Shown here piece after piece: positions 50,704 through 59,207 of a stretch of 64,000 bases of DNA (position 1 is its first letter; every line of letters begins with the position of its first letter). Source of the DNA: Acidithiobacillus sp. YTS05 (GTDB taxonomy: Bacteria > Pseudomonadota > Gammaproteobacteria > Acidithiobacillales > Acidithiobacillaceae). The stretch covers positions 1,984,001 through 2,048,000 of the forward strand of contig NZ_CP094359.1 in the NCBI RefSeq assembly GCF_024396695.1. The letters run 5' to 3'. The position numbers were made by a program, and so were the translations under genes. The notes beneath the pieces are model-generated. The model was not told where the DNA came from. It searched no databases and was given only the letters and a program-made list of their open reading frames with translations.

Positions 50704-51390
50704 TCACGCCAGACTGATCGCCAACAACTTCTTGCGATCCAGAATCACGATATGCTGCCCCTGCATGTCGATGGCATGGGCATCTTGCAGGCGGCGGAGG
50801 ACGCGCGAAAAGGTTTCTGCCGTCAATCCCAGACGCGCCGCGATGCTGACCTTCTTCGCAGGAAGGGAAAAATCGCCATGCGAAGCCGCAGACTCCGACA
50901 GCTCCAGGAGATAATTACAAACTCTTCGGTTCGCCGACTCGATGCTACGCATGCGCACTTCCTTGACCAGAAAGTGCAGGCGCATGCTCAGCTGCGCAAG
51001 TATCCGCCGCATCAGACGGGGATCCCGGTCGAGGATGGCAACAAAGGGAACGAAGGGGATTTGCAAAATTTTGCAGCGACCCTGACAGCGCGCGGTCACC
51101 GGATATTTCCCTTCCATGAAGGCCACGGCTTCGGCAAAGAGATCACCTGCCTGCATGATCTCCAGAATCTTTTCCTTGCCATCGACACTGGTGCTGAACA
51201 ATTCCACGATGCCGACATCGAGAAAAAAGAACTGGCTCGCCGGATCCCTTTCGACGAAGAGGACCTCTCCGTCCGTATGCGACTGGAGCTGACAGACGCG
51301 CAATAACTCCACCAATTGCGCTGACGACCAAACGGCAAAGATCGGCTGCTGCCGCAGGCGATCGGCATAGAGCGCGGGATCGACGCTCAT
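50704..51390 (-). CDS. Crp/Fnr-family regulator (DNR/NnrR-like)
   Basis: 228 residues: N-terminal cyclic-nucleotide-binding-type beta-roll with QFFFLDVGIVELFSTSVDGKEKIL and AGDLFAEAVAFMEGKYPVTA, a long dimer helix, and a winged HTH with KVSIAARLGLTAETFSRVLRRLQ. The N-terminal cysteines of FNR are absent, so oxygen sensing by a cluster is unlikely; DNR-type NO sensing through haem is possible. It is divergent from the haemoglobin gene with an FNR-type box between them. The ATG at 51390 was preferred over an upstream TTG. Confidence 0.85.
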   Translation of the reverse strand: MSVDPALYADRLRQQPIFAVWSSAQLVELLRVCQLQSHTDGEVLFVERDPASQFFFLDVGIVELFSTSVDGKEKILEIMQAGDLFAEAVAFMEGKYPVTARCQGRCKILQIPFVPFVAILDRDPRLMRRILAQLSMRLHFLVKEVRMRSIESANRRVCNYLLELSESAASHGDFSLPAKKVSIAARLGLTAETFSRVLRRLQDAHAIDMQGQHIVILDRKKLLAISLA

Positions 51391-51452
51391 GGCAGGCTCG
51401 TCGATTGGAGAATGCTGGCCGCGATCGATTGGCAGATTCCACAAGCAAAACC

Positions 51453-51466
51453 TTGACCCAGATCAA
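51453..51466. promoter_or_regulatory. FNR/DNR-type binding box
   Basis: TTGAC-CCAG-ATCAA differs by one base from the TTGAT-N4-ATCAA consensus of FNR, DNR and ANR. It lies about 79 bases before the haemoglobin ATG and about 70 before the regulator ATG, so it can serve both divergent units. Confidence 0.65.
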
Positions 51467-51537
51467 GGACGCGAATCTTTCGCGAAGCCAGACTGTAGCT
51501 CGCCAATTGGGCACTATTCATTACGGGAGACTCCAAG

Positions 51538-52002
51538 ATGAGCATCAACATCGATCTGATCAAGCAAAGCGGTAAGGCCGTAGAGGACTTGGGCGTACAG
51601 GTTGCTCAACATTTTTACGATACCATGTTCAGCCATTACCCCGAAGTACGAAAGATGTTTCCGGGGGACATGACCCAGCAGCGCGTGCGTCTTTTCAACT
51701 CGGTGATCCAGATTGCCAGCAACATCGACAATACCGAGATGCTGGTCCCCTATCTCAAGGAGCTTGGCGTTGGCCACATCAAATATGATACCCGCCCGGA
51801 ACACTATCCGATCGTCGGCAAGAGCCTTTTGCTGACGCTGAAGCATTTCCTGGGGCCCGCCTGGACCGCAGAGATGGCGGAGTCTTGGATCGAGGCCTAC
51901 AACCTGGCGGCAACGGTCTGTATCCAAGCTGCGGCCGAAGCCATGGCGCCAGGTCGCTATGTGCCGCTGATCCTGGACGACGTGCCCCCGGCCACGGCCT
52001 GA
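51538..52002 (+). CDS. Single-domain haemoglobin (Vgb/flavohaemoglobin-globin type)
   Basis: 154 residues matching the globin half of flavohaemoglobins: B10 Tyr27 in QHFYDTMF, E7-region Gln48, proximal His89 in RPEHYPIVGKSLL, and the H-helix Tyr121 of the charge relay. These residues are those of NO dioxygenases and of Vitreoscilla haemoglobin. It lacks the reductase half, which seems to be supplied by the next gene. A role in NO detoxification or oxygen delivery is likely. AT-rich ribosome site GGGAGACTCCAAG before the ATG. Confidence 0.92.
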   Translation: MSINIDLIKQSGKAVEDLGVQVAQHFYDTMFSHYPEVRKMFPGDMTQQRVRLFNSVIQIASNIDNTEMLVPYLKELGVGHIKYDTRPEHYPIVGKSLLLTLKHFLGPAWTAEMAESWIEAYNLAATVCIQAAAEAMAPGRYVPLILDDVPPATA

Positions 52003-52014
52003 GCGCTGGCAACG

Positions 52015-52032
52015 CCGCCGTCTAAGCGGCGG
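52015..52032 (+). other. Intergenic hairpin between globin and reductase genes
   Basis: CCGCCG-TCTAAG-CGGCGG, a perfect 6-bp GC stem, 12 bases after the globin stop and 31 before the reductase ATG. The U-poor tail suggests an mRNA stability or partial termination element that could raise globin over reductase. Confidence 0.5.
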
Positions 52033-52063
52033 TGTGTCTTCCACCTTCTACGAAGGAGAGCAC

Positions 52064-53050
52064 ATGCAAACCCATGAGGTAAGACTCGAACCTTCGGGGA
52101 TCTGCCTGCAGGTGCGCGAGGATCAGGCCATTGTCGAGGCCGCCCTGGAACAGGGCATAGCGATCCATCACGGCTGTGGCAATGGCTCTTGCGGTGACTG
52201 CAAGGGTACCATTCTCGCGGGCGACGGCGAACAGCTACCGTTCATGCCCCTGTTGCTGACCCCGGAAGAGCGGGCATCCAACAAGGCGATCCTGTGCAAG
52301 CTGCAACCGCGTACTGCCATGCGCATCGCCGCAACGGTCGACGAGAGTCCAGCGTACTGGCAGGGCCGGGTGAGCGGTCTGCACCTGCTGGGCGAGACGG
52401 TCATGGAGCTCAGGGTCGATTGTGACCGTCCCTATCCCTACCGGGCAGGACAATATGCACGGCTCGCGGTTCCCGGTGCGCCTTCCCTCTGGCGCTCCTA
52501 TTCCATGGCCAGCGCCCCCAGGGAAGATCATCGCCTGCACTTTCATATCCGCAAGGTGCCCGGGGGCAAATTCTCGGAATGGCTCTTCGACCAGGCTCAG
52601 ATAGGCGAGGAGATCATGCTGTCGGCTGCCCAGGGGGAGTTTACGCGGCAGGAAAACGATCGCCCCCTGCTGTGCATTGCTGCCGGCACAGGACTGGCGC
52701 CCATCGAAGCAATTTTGGAGGATCATTTCCGGCGTGGCGAGCGGCGGCCCATTGCCCTCTATTTTGGGGTGCGCCAGCAGCGGGATCTCTATCATCTTGA
52801 GTTCCTTGAAGATCTCGCCAGCAAGCATCCGGAACTGCGGCTGTCGGTGTCCTGCTCCGATCCGGCGCTGTCCGAATGGTCGGGGCCCCGGCGCCTTTTA
52901 CCTGCGGTAGCCGCCGCTGGCCCCTGGCCGGGGCACGAAGCCTACCTCTGCGGCAGCCCCGGCATGATCGAGGCAGCCATCGATCTCCTGCTCTCCCATG
53001 GGATGCCGCATGAGCAGATCCATTTCGACAGTTTCAGCCCCAGCGCATGA
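52064..53050 (+). CDS. 2Fe-2S ferredoxin/FAD/NAD(P) oxidoreductase
   Basis: 328 residues: plant-type ferredoxin with Cys38, Cys43, Cys46 and Cys78, an FAD domain with RSYS (144-147), and an NAD(P)H domain with IAAGTGLAPIEAIL and a C-terminal LCGSPGMIEAA. This is the layout of oxygenase reductases and CDP-6-deoxy-type reductases. Directly after the haemoglobin gene, it is the obvious electron donor for the globin, replacing the fused reductase of Hmp. AAGGAG precedes the ATG at 52064. Confidence 0.9.
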   Translation: MQTHEVRLEPSGICLQVREDQAIVEAALEQGIAIHHGCGNGSCGDCKGTILAGDGEQLPFMPLLLTPEERASNKAILCKLQPRTAMRIAATVDESPAYWQGRVSGLHLLGETVMELRVDCDRPYPYRAGQYARLAVPGAPSLWRSYSMASAPREDHRLHFHIRKVPGGKFSEWLFDQAQIGEEIMLSAAQGEFTRQENDRPLLCIAAGTGLAPIEAILEDHFRRGERRPIALYFGVRQQRDLYHLEFLEDLASKHPELRLSVSCSDPALSEWSGPRRLLPAVAAAGPWPGHEAYLCGSPGMIEAAIDLLLSHGMPHEQIHFDSFSPSA

Positions 53051-53057
53051 CGGAGTC

Positions 53058-53423
53058 TCACGGAGCCAACGCCTGCAGGGATACGATCCCGGAGTGCCGC
53101 TGAATGCACAGTTCGAGCTCGGCGTATTCGAGGGGTTCGATCTCCGGATCTGGATCGCCGGCGCAGGCGCAGCCCGAAATGGCGCTGCGGTACTGCACGC
53201 CCAGGCGCAGAAGATAGTGATCTGCCTCCTCCCAGCGACGTAGCTCCAACAAAGAGAGATCGTCCAGCAGGGCATAACTGCCCTGGGTCAGGGCCTGCTG
53301 CAGTGGCGCAAAGAGGGCGTCCTGCGCCAGTAACTCCGTTTTCAGTCGCGAGAGAAACTGTGGCTCTCCCCAAGTCTGCAAGGTCGCTGCCGTAAGCAGG
53401 ATCGGCTCTCCTTCTCTCTTCAC
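53058..53423 (-). CDS. Hypothetical protein with CxC motif
   Basis: 121 residues from a GTG overlapping the hemerythrin stop (GTGA). No family name that I can give. Features: LSRLKTELLAQ and SYALLDDLSLLELR helices, then GVQYRSAISGCACAGDPDPEIEP with a CxC pair and an acidic stretch, then YAELELCIQ. It has no signal peptide. Coupling to hemerythrin and convergence with the reductase gene suggest a role in NO or oxygen handling, which is inference only. Confidence 0.65.
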   Translation of the reverse strand: MKREGEPILLTAATLQTWGEPQFLSRLKTELLAQDALFAPLQQALTQGSYALLDDLSLLELRRWEEADHYLLRLGVQYRSAISGCACAGDPDPEIEPLEYAELELCIQRHSGIVSLQALAP

Positions 53424-53950
53424 GACTCACCCCCCAGGCGGCGCCGTTCTGCCATCTGCATGCCGATGCGCTGCGCTGTCTCGGCGTCCAGGAGCGCCTC
53501 GGCCACGGGAAAGATGTGCTCGTTTTCAACAACGATGTGCCGACGATGGATGGTCACAAAGGGAGCGATGTGGAGCCATCGAATCTGCCCACCGGCTTCC
53601 AGGACGCGCAGATCTGGAGCCAGTTCCGCCCATGCCGCATCCAGTTGGCGATGTTCCTGTATGAGATTGCGGAGCATTTTCCGAAGATCCTCGGGGAAGG
53701 TGGGTTGGGCCAAAAGCCAGGGGAAGAGCTGTTCTTCCTCGTCCTCATGATGAGCGAGCCCCGCCTGGGAGAAATAACGCAGTATCTTGCCCGCCGCTTG
53801 GCGCACCTGCTCATCTGCCCCATGCTCGGCGATATAAGAGGGCAACCGCTCGAGGGTGTCACACTGCTGTAGAATCCGCTGGTGGCAGGCACGCAGCATG
53901 GCCACTGGCGCGGTAAAGGATGGTGCCGCTGCTTCCCCGATTTGATGCAT
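53420..53950 (-). CDS. Hemerythrin HHE-domain protein
   Basis: 176 residues of four-helix-bundle type. Possible diiron ligands: His23 (MLRACHQRI), His/Glu in GLAHHEDEEEQLFPWL, His in LIQEHRQL, and His/Glu in IHRRHIVVENEHIFP. Such proteins (YtfE/RIC-like or NO-binding hemerythrins) act in nitrosative stress and iron-sulfur repair. The globin, the reductase and the DNR-like gene are close by. Confidence 0.85.
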   Translation of the reverse strand: MHQIGEAAAPSFTAPVAMLRACHQRILQQCDTLERLPSYIAEHGADEQVRQAAGKILRYFSQAGLAHHEDEEEQLFPWLLAQPTFPEDLRKMLRNLIQEHRQLDAAWAELAPDLRVLEAGGQIRWLHIAPFVTIHRRHIVVENEHIFPVAEALLDAETAQRIGMQMAERRRLGGES

Positions 53951-53965
53951 ATCCCCGCTCCCTAC

Positions 53966-54328
53966 TCAGACGGCGCCGATCTGCCGCAAAAAGTCCCGCA
54001 GCACCAGGGCGCCGTTGTGCTCCTGATCATGGGCGGCATAGAGGAGAAGGATCGGTTGCGACTTGGCATCTTCGAGTAGTTGACGCGCAATATCCCGATG
54101 ACTCTGCAATTCTTCCCAGTACCGCTGGCGAAATTCTTCCCAGCGTTCGGGGTCATGGCCAAACCACTGGCGCAATTCGGTACTCGGCGCCAGGTCCTTG
54201 GGCCAGGCGGCCAAATCCAGATCACTTTTGCGCAGGCCGCGCGGCCACAAGCGCTCGGCCAGAACCCGGTAGCCGCTTGGCAATGGGCACTCATACACGC
54301 GCCGGGTCTCGATCTTTGTCGTCTCCAC
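53966..54328 (-). CDS. DUF488 family protein
   Basis: 120 residues from a GTG preceded by AAGGAG. The pattern RVLAERLWPRGLRKSDLDLAAW, then LRQWFGHDPERWEEFRQRY and ILLLYAAHDQEHNGALVLRDFL, is the DUF488 (YeaO) signature. The function is uncertain. It lies 15 bases before the hemerythrin gene on the same strand, so the two are likely cotranscribed. Confidence 0.85.
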   Translation of the reverse strand: METTKIETRRVYECPLPSGYRVLAERLWPRGLRKSDLDLAAWPKDLAPSTELRQWFGHDPERWEEFRQRYWEELQSHRDIARQLLEDAKSQPILLLYAAHDQEHNGALVLRDFLRQIGAV

Positions 54329-54342
54329 TCCCGTCTCCTTGC

Positions 54343-55503
54343 TCAGGAATTCTGAGCGATGATTTGCGCAGCCAGGGCCTTGGCCTTGGCGAGTTCGCCG
54401 TCATATAAGTTGGTCTGGTATCCCTCTGAGGGCGTTTGCGTCAGGGGCTGCAAAACGCTATGAGAGTGCTGCTTTGCCGTGTCAATGTACACCTGCATCG
54501 ACAGTCCGGGACGCAAGGGATGTCGCGCGAGCTCTCGCGCCGACAAGGAGATTCGCACCGGCACCCGTTCTACGATGTGAATATAGTTACCGGTGGCATT
54601 CTCCGGCGGCAGGATGGCAAAGGCACTACCCGCGCCGGGCAGCAGTCCTTGCACGACCCCATGGAAAACGACGCGACTGCCATAGTAGTAGCTGGTGAGT
54701 CGCACCGCTTGCCCAGGATATAGATGGGCCATCTCTGTTTCCTTGATGTTGGCCACCACCCAGAGATCCTGCAAGGGGACGATGGTAAACAGTCGTTCTC
54801 CTGGATGGATCATCAAGGCGGGATAGGCAGCACGCTGTGCGACATAGCCGCTGACCGGGGCCCGGAGATCGCGTCGCGCCCAAGCCACGTAGGCCTGCTC
54901 CAGCGCCACAACGGCGGCGCGCACTTTCGGGTTGTTCTGCAGGGTCGTACCGCCAACCAGGGCCGTGGCGGCGGCCAGTTGCGCGCGAGTGGCACCGATC
55001 TGCGCCTCGGCCGCGCGGATATCCGCCTCGGTGTTGCTGATCTGAATGCCGGGTACCGCGTCGCCCTTTCGTGCCATCTGGTACCGGGCCAGATCGCCCT
55101 GCAGTTTTGCCAACTGTGCTTCCTCAGCCTGCAGGGTTTGCTGACTTTTGCGCACTCCGGAAAATTCCTGGCGCAAGGTGCGCACTGTTCGTCCCAGCAC
55201 CGCTTCTGCCCGGTGCAAGGCCAAAGTGCTGTGATCTCCCTGTACCGTTGCCAGAATCTGTCCGGCATGGACATATTCGGTGTTTTCTGCGAAGACCCGA
55301 CGAATGGTCCCGGCAGTCTGGGCCGGAACGGGAATGAGGTTTCCCGTCACATAGGCATCGTTACTACTGATGCGGCGACTACCGACAAAAAACCACCATG
55401 CGCCCCAAGCTCCCAGAGCCAAGACCAGGAACAGAAAAAAAATCAGGAAATTCTGCCGACTGCGCGCCAACGCAGGCGAATAATCACTTTTTTCTTTCGT
55501 CAT
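54343..55503 (-). CDS. emrA: EmrA-like membrane-fusion protein
   Basis: 386 residues: one N-terminal anchor (about 19-42), the lipoyl motif VPAQTAGTIRRVFAENTEYVHAGQ, a coiled-coil hairpin (about 100-200), DLRAPVSGYVAQRAAYP and a beta-barrel. It is the adaptor of an EmrAB-type tripartite multidrug exporter. The ATG at 55503 overlaps the end of the outer-membrane gene by 20 bases, and the permease gene is further upstream in the same operon. Confidence 0.88.
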   Translation of the reverse strand: MTKEKSDYSPALARSRQNFLIFFLFLVLALGAWGAWWFFVGSRRISSNDAYVTGNLIPVPAQTAGTIRRVFAENTEYVHAGQILATVQGDHSTLALHRAEAVLGRTVRTLRQEFSGVRKSQQTLQAEEAQLAKLQGDLARYQMARKGDAVPGIQISNTEADIRAAEAQIGATRAQLAAATALVGGTTLQNNPKVRAAVVALEQAYVAWARRDLRAPVSGYVAQRAAYPALMIHPGERLFTIVPLQDLWVVANIKETEMAHLYPGQAVRLTSYYYGSRVVFHGVVQGLLPGAGSAFAILPPENATGNYIHIVERVPVRISLSARELARHPLRPGLSMQVYIDTAKQHSHSVLQPLTQTPSEGYQTNLYDGELAKAKALAAQIIAQNS

Positions 55504-56926
55504 GAGAACTCTTTTTGTCCGTCGAATAGCCACCCCCCAGGGCAGACTCCAGTAGCGCCCAGTTCTGCCAGGCGGCCATGCGCAGGGAAATCCGTTGCTC
55601 CTGCAGTCGCAGAATTTTTACCCGTGCGGCAATTCTTGGCGCGCCATCGCTCAGGCCAGCTTGCCAGGATGCCTCCTGCAAACGCCATTGCGCCTGCTGC
55701 TCCTGCAATGCCTGTTTTAGCGCCCTTTCCTGTGTCCCCAGGCGTTTGCGGACGCTCAGGAGATCGGCGATCTGACGCAGGGCGGTGAGAATCTGCTCCT
55801 GATATTGGTCCTGGGCAGCCAGGAATCGGGCATTCTCGGCACGCAGATTGCCTCGCAAGGCGCCCCCCTCAAAAATGGGCAGGGTGATGACTGGTCCGAA
55901 GGCATGGGCAAAATTCCCGGGGGCGAAGAGGTCTGCCAGATGAATGCTGTTCCAGCCCGCCAGCAGATTCAGGTTGATATCGGGATAGAAGGCCGCGCGC
56001 GCCGCCCGCACCTGCGCCGCCGCAGCTTCCACCGCCCAGCGTCGGGCGACGATATCCGGGCGATGACCCAGCAGAGTCATGGGTAAATCGGCGGGCAGCG
56101 TCGGTACTGGGGTCGAATCCCGCAGTTGGCCGGTCGCTGCGGTGTTACGGCTATCCGGCCCAAGGCCACAAAGGGCGGCCAGGGCATGCCGTTCGGCAGC
56201 GATGACCGACTGGATTTCTGCGATCCGCTCCGCGGACTGCTGCACGCTGATACGGCTCTCCTGGACCACAGTTGCCGACTGCAAGCCACTGGCGAAGGCC
56301 ACTTGTGCAACCGCCACGCCCCGCTGCTGCCATTTCTGCAAAGAGACCTCCCTTTGCAGCAGGGCTTCCTCTCCCTGTAAGGCGAAGTAGTGGACGGCCA
56401 CCGCGCTACTCAGCATCAAGCGGGCATCGGCTTCCTGAGCCTGGGTCATGGCCAGTTCGCCGCGGGCGGCTTCCACCAGATCGCGATCCCGTCCCCAGAG
56501 ATCCACATGATAATGGACCAGCAGGGGATCGATTTCGCCATAGAGGTTACTCGTGCCGTTGGCCTGCAGATGCAGACCGTTGGCAGAAAAATATTGTTGG
56601 GTAAGGAAGAGCCCCGCGGCAAAATGCGGTAGCAATCCGGCGTGGATGCGCTGGACTTGGGCCTGGGCATACAGCACACGCGCTGCCGTTGCGCGCAAGT
56701 CGGGATTGCGCTGCAAGGCCATGGTCTCGAGACGATCGAGCTGCCGAGCATGGGCCGCCTGCCACCAATCCTGCTGCGGCCAGGGCGACGGCTGCCGGGC
56801 AGCGGCAAAGGCCAGTTTTTGCGGCTGGAATGTAGGATTCTGCGGCAAATGCTCCGGCAGCCGGGCACAGGCCGCAAGAAGCGCCGCCGAAAGGCCCAAA
56901 GCCAAGATCGATACACCGTGCCTCAT
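55484..56926 (-). CDS. Outer-membrane efflux lipoprotein, NodT family
   Basis: 480 residues. Lipobox LLAAC near residue 20; two OEP halves with WWQAAHARQLDRLETMALQRNPDL and the LGHRPDIVARRWAVEAA segment that recurs in the family. It is encoded between the MFS permease and EmrA-like adaptor, so the operon carries its own exit channel instead of using a shared TolC. The ATG overlaps the permease stop (ATGA). Confidence 0.88.
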   Translation of the reverse strand: MRHGVSILALGLSAALLAACARLPEHLPQNPTFQPQKLAFAAARQPSPWPQQDWWQAAHARQLDRLETMALQRNPDLRATAARVLYAQAQVQRIHAGLLPHFAAGLFLTQQYFSANGLHLQANGTSNLYGEIDPLLVHYHVDLWGRDRDLVEAARGELAMTQAQEADARLMLSSAVAVHYFALQGEEALLQREVSLQKWQQRGVAVAQVAFASGLQSATVVQESRISVQQSAERIAEIQSVIAAERHALAALCGLGPDSRNTAATGQLRDSTPVPTLPADLPMTLLGHRPDIVARRWAVEAAAAQVRAARAAFYPDINLNLLAGWNSIHLADLFAPGNFAHAFGPVITLPIFEGGALRGNLRAENARFLAAQDQYQEQILTALRQIADLLSVRKRLGTQERALKQALQEQQAQWRLQEASWQAGLSDGAPRIAARVKILRLQEQRISLRMAAWQNWALLESALGGGYSTDKKSSHDERKK

Positions 56927-58488
56927 GGCTCCACCAACTCCACAGCGGCCAACTTTTCGATGCGACTTTCGCCACTGGGACGAGGTCTCTTCGCCAGGAG
57001 GCTCCAGCAAGCGAGCCCGGCAAAGATCCAGCCCGCCCAATAAAAAACTTCGTTGAAGGCGAGCATGGCGGCATGCAGATGTACCTGTTCCGCCAGATCC
57101 TTCTGGGCCGCAGACTCTCCCAGAACGATGCGAAACTGCGCCAGATTTGCGTGCCAAGCTGCCAGATTGCTCCCCTGATCCTCCACCAGAAAATGGCGAA
57201 ACAAATCCATGCGCCGCTCCCAGAGGGCGGCCACCAGAGGGATTCCCAGGGCCTGGCCACTGCTACGCAGTAAATTGAGCAGCATGGCCGCTTCCTGTTC
57301 ATTCGTGCCCGCAAGCCCCCAGACACCGATGCGCGCCCACGACCCGAAAACACCACCAAGCCCCAGTCCGACCAGGGCCGGGGGGCCCGCGAGGGCCGAT
57401 GGGGAAACGGGAAGATCGTAGGAGGAGAGCCAAAAAGCACCGACCGCGAGCAGCAGCATACTCAATACCGCCCAGGGGCGCGGATCGAAGCGTCCAAGAA
57501 TCCAGTGGCTCAACCAGGCACTGAGTGGCGCAAACAGAGCCAAGCTCAGGAGAATCTGACCAATGGCACGAGCACTGTACGCAAAACTCAACTGATACTG
57601 CACAATGAGCAAGGCCAGGCTTCCCTGAAAGGCCAGAGCCGTCAGAAAAATGCCCAGACTTGCCAGCAGGACGTTGCGCTGGCGAAACAATCGGTAATCG
57701 ACAACAGGTTTCTCCGCCAGCGGCAGCCAAAGGAAGAAACTGCAAAGCAGCACAACCCCCGCCACAAACAAGAAACGGAATTCTCCTGAACGCCACCAGT
57801 CGTCCTTGCTGCCCAGGTTACAGGCCATCAGCAACGCCAAAAGACCAAGGCAAAGGAGTCCGTATCCCGGCCAATCCATGCGGGCGGCGCCCCGCTGCGA
57901 GGGGGCTTCCCAGAAGAGAATTCCCAAAAAACTGGCCCAAAGCACCGGAAGGTTGAGATAAAAAAGCCAACGCCATCCCCATGCATCGGCAATCCAGCCA
58001 CCGATGAATGGACCCAAGGCAAAGGGCGTGATCGCCGCAAACCCCCAGAGAAAGAGCCCGCTACTGCGATGATTTTCATGGTAATGACGAAGCAGCAGCT
58101 GCAGCGATAGCGGAATACTGAGCCCGCCGGCCAGACCCGAAAAGATGCGCGCCAACAGAAAAAGATTGTAATTCGAGGTACTGGCATTGATCGCAGAGCT
58201 GATCAGCAGAACGGCCAGACAGGCCAGCAGGCCATCCCGCGCCCCCCAGCGACCGCTGACCCAACGTGCCAAAGGCAATCCCAGCCCCAGGAAGAGAAAA
58301 TACAGATCCTGGGTCCAGTCACCATACATCGGCGCACGCCCCAGACTCCCGGCAATATAGGGAATCATCGGCAAATAGGCACCAGCGTTGAAGAGCACCA
58401 AAAAATGCGCAAGACCAATCGCCAGATTCACCGCAAGAAACGGCGCCGCTTGACCTTGACTGCTACGGGCACGCAGGACGTGGAGCAT
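56923..58488 (-). CDS. emrB: MFS multidrug exporter, EmrB/DHA2 type
   Basis: 521 residues with about 14 predicted membrane segments. The DHA2 landmarks GLGLPLARWVSGRWGARD (motif A region), LFLLARIFSGLAGGLSIP, and LPVLWASFLGILFW are present, with a central loop near residue 210. It is a proton-driven drug exporter of the DHA2 family. First gene of the emrB-OMF-emrA operon. GGGAG before the ATG lies within a hairpin. Confidence 0.88.
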   Translation of the reverse strand: MLHVLRARSSQGQAAPFLAVNLAIGLAHFLVLFNAGAYLPMIPYIAGSLGRAPMYGDWTQDLYFLFLGLGLPLARWVSGRWGARDGLLACLAVLLISSAINASTSNYNLFLLARIFSGLAGGLSIPLSLQLLLRHYHENHRSSGLFLWGFAAITPFALGPFIGGWIADAWGWRWLFYLNLPVLWASFLGILFWEAPSQRGAARMDWPGYGLLCLGLLALLMACNLGSKDDWWRSGEFRFLFVAGVVLLCSFFLWLPLAEKPVVDYRLFRQRNVLLASLGIFLTALAFQGSLALLIVQYQLSFAYSARAIGQILLSLALFAPLSAWLSHWILGRFDPRPWAVLSMLLLAVGAFWLSSYDLPVSPSALAGPPALVGLGLGGVFGSWARIGVWGLAGTNEQEAAMLLNLLRSSGQALGIPLVAALWERRMDLFRHFLVEDQGSNLAAWHANLAQFRIVLGESAAQKDLAEQVHLHAAMLAFNEVFYWAGWIFAGLACWSLLAKRPRPSGESRIEKLAAVELVEP

Positions 58489-58494
58489 CGTACT

Positions 58495-58516
58495 CCCGGT
58501 TTCGTGAAAAACCGGG
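58495..58516 (-). promoter_or_regulatory. Hairpin over the ribosome binding site of emrB
   Basis: On the minus strand CCCGGTTT-TTCACG-AAACCGGG (8-bp perfect stem) has its 3' arm overlapping the GGGAG Shine-Dalgarno 6 bases before the ATG at 58488. It should reduce translation of the pump unless opened. Confidence 0.55.
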
Positions 58517-58551
58517 CAATCCTAGCAACGCCAGAGTTATCGAACAAATCG

Positions 58552-58576
58552 ATTAGATTGATAGAATATATCTAAT
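58552..58576. promoter_or_regulatory. Operator-like dyad upstream of emrB
   Basis: ATTAGAT-N11-ATCTAAT in an AT-rich stretch about 65-90 bases upstream of the emrB ATG. Spacing suits LysR- or TetR-type regulators, but no regulator gene is adjacent. Confidence 0.4.
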
Positions 58577-58629
58577 GTAACGATAGCAGATGACTATCGG
58601 CAATTTTGGCCCCGGATGACAGGTTCTCG

Positions 58630-59199
58630 TCACAGATCCTCGATTTCGATGATCTGTAGGGCAATTTCAATGAGTTTTTTCCCCTGGTTCATTGCCAGAC
58701 GACGCATTCGCTGGTAGGCCTCAGCCTCCGTGATTTGCAGGTCCCGCATGACGATGCCCTTGGCCTGTTCGATGATCTTGCGTTCATTCAAAGCGGTACG
58801 GGTGTTGCTCAATTCCTGGCGCAGTTGGCGGTATTCCGCATAGCGTAGTGCCGCAACTTTGAGGATGGGGGCTATGTCGCGCGCAGCGATTCCGTGCGCC
58901 ACATAGGCGGCCACCCCGGCGCGAATGGCGCGACGCATAGTATCTTCATCCTCCGGGGCGCCAAGCACCACCACCGGAAGCTCCAGGGTTTCACTCAGGA
59001 AAACGATGTGTTCGAGGACGTCGCGCGCGGGGGAGCTGGCATCGGCGATGATGACTTCTGCTTGGCATTCCTCTACGCGCTGCCAGGACAAGGTCTGCCA
59101 CGAAAGCACGGCAGGGACACTGTGGCCTTCTGCGATCAGTGCATCGCGCAGAATGGCCACGCGCGCGTCATCGTCATCGATGAGAACGATTCGGTACAT
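58630..59199 (-). CDS. nasT: ANTAR-domain antitermination regulator (NasT-like)
   Basis: 189 residues: pseudo-receiver domain (LIDDDDARVAILRDAL, with an unusual IIADASSP where the phospho-Asp region lies) and a C-terminal ANTAR RNA-binding helix bundle (ERKIIEQAKGIVM, ITEAEAYQRMRRLAMNQGKKL). NasT-type proteins bind a two-hairpin leader RNA to prevent termination ahead of nitrate-assimilation genes. Last gene of the nas operon here. Its partner NasS is not in the window. Confidence 0.9.
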   Translation of the reverse strand: MYRIVLIDDDDARVAILRDALIAEGHSVPAVLSWQTLSWQRVEECQAEVIIADASSPARDVLEHIVFLSETLELPVVVLGAPEDEDTMRRAIRAGVAAYVAHGIAARDIAPILKVAALRYAEYRQLRQELSNTRTALNERKIIEQAKGIVMRDLQITEAEAYQRMRRLAMNQGKKLIEIALQIIEIEDL

Positions 59200-59207
59200 G
59201 GGGGCGG

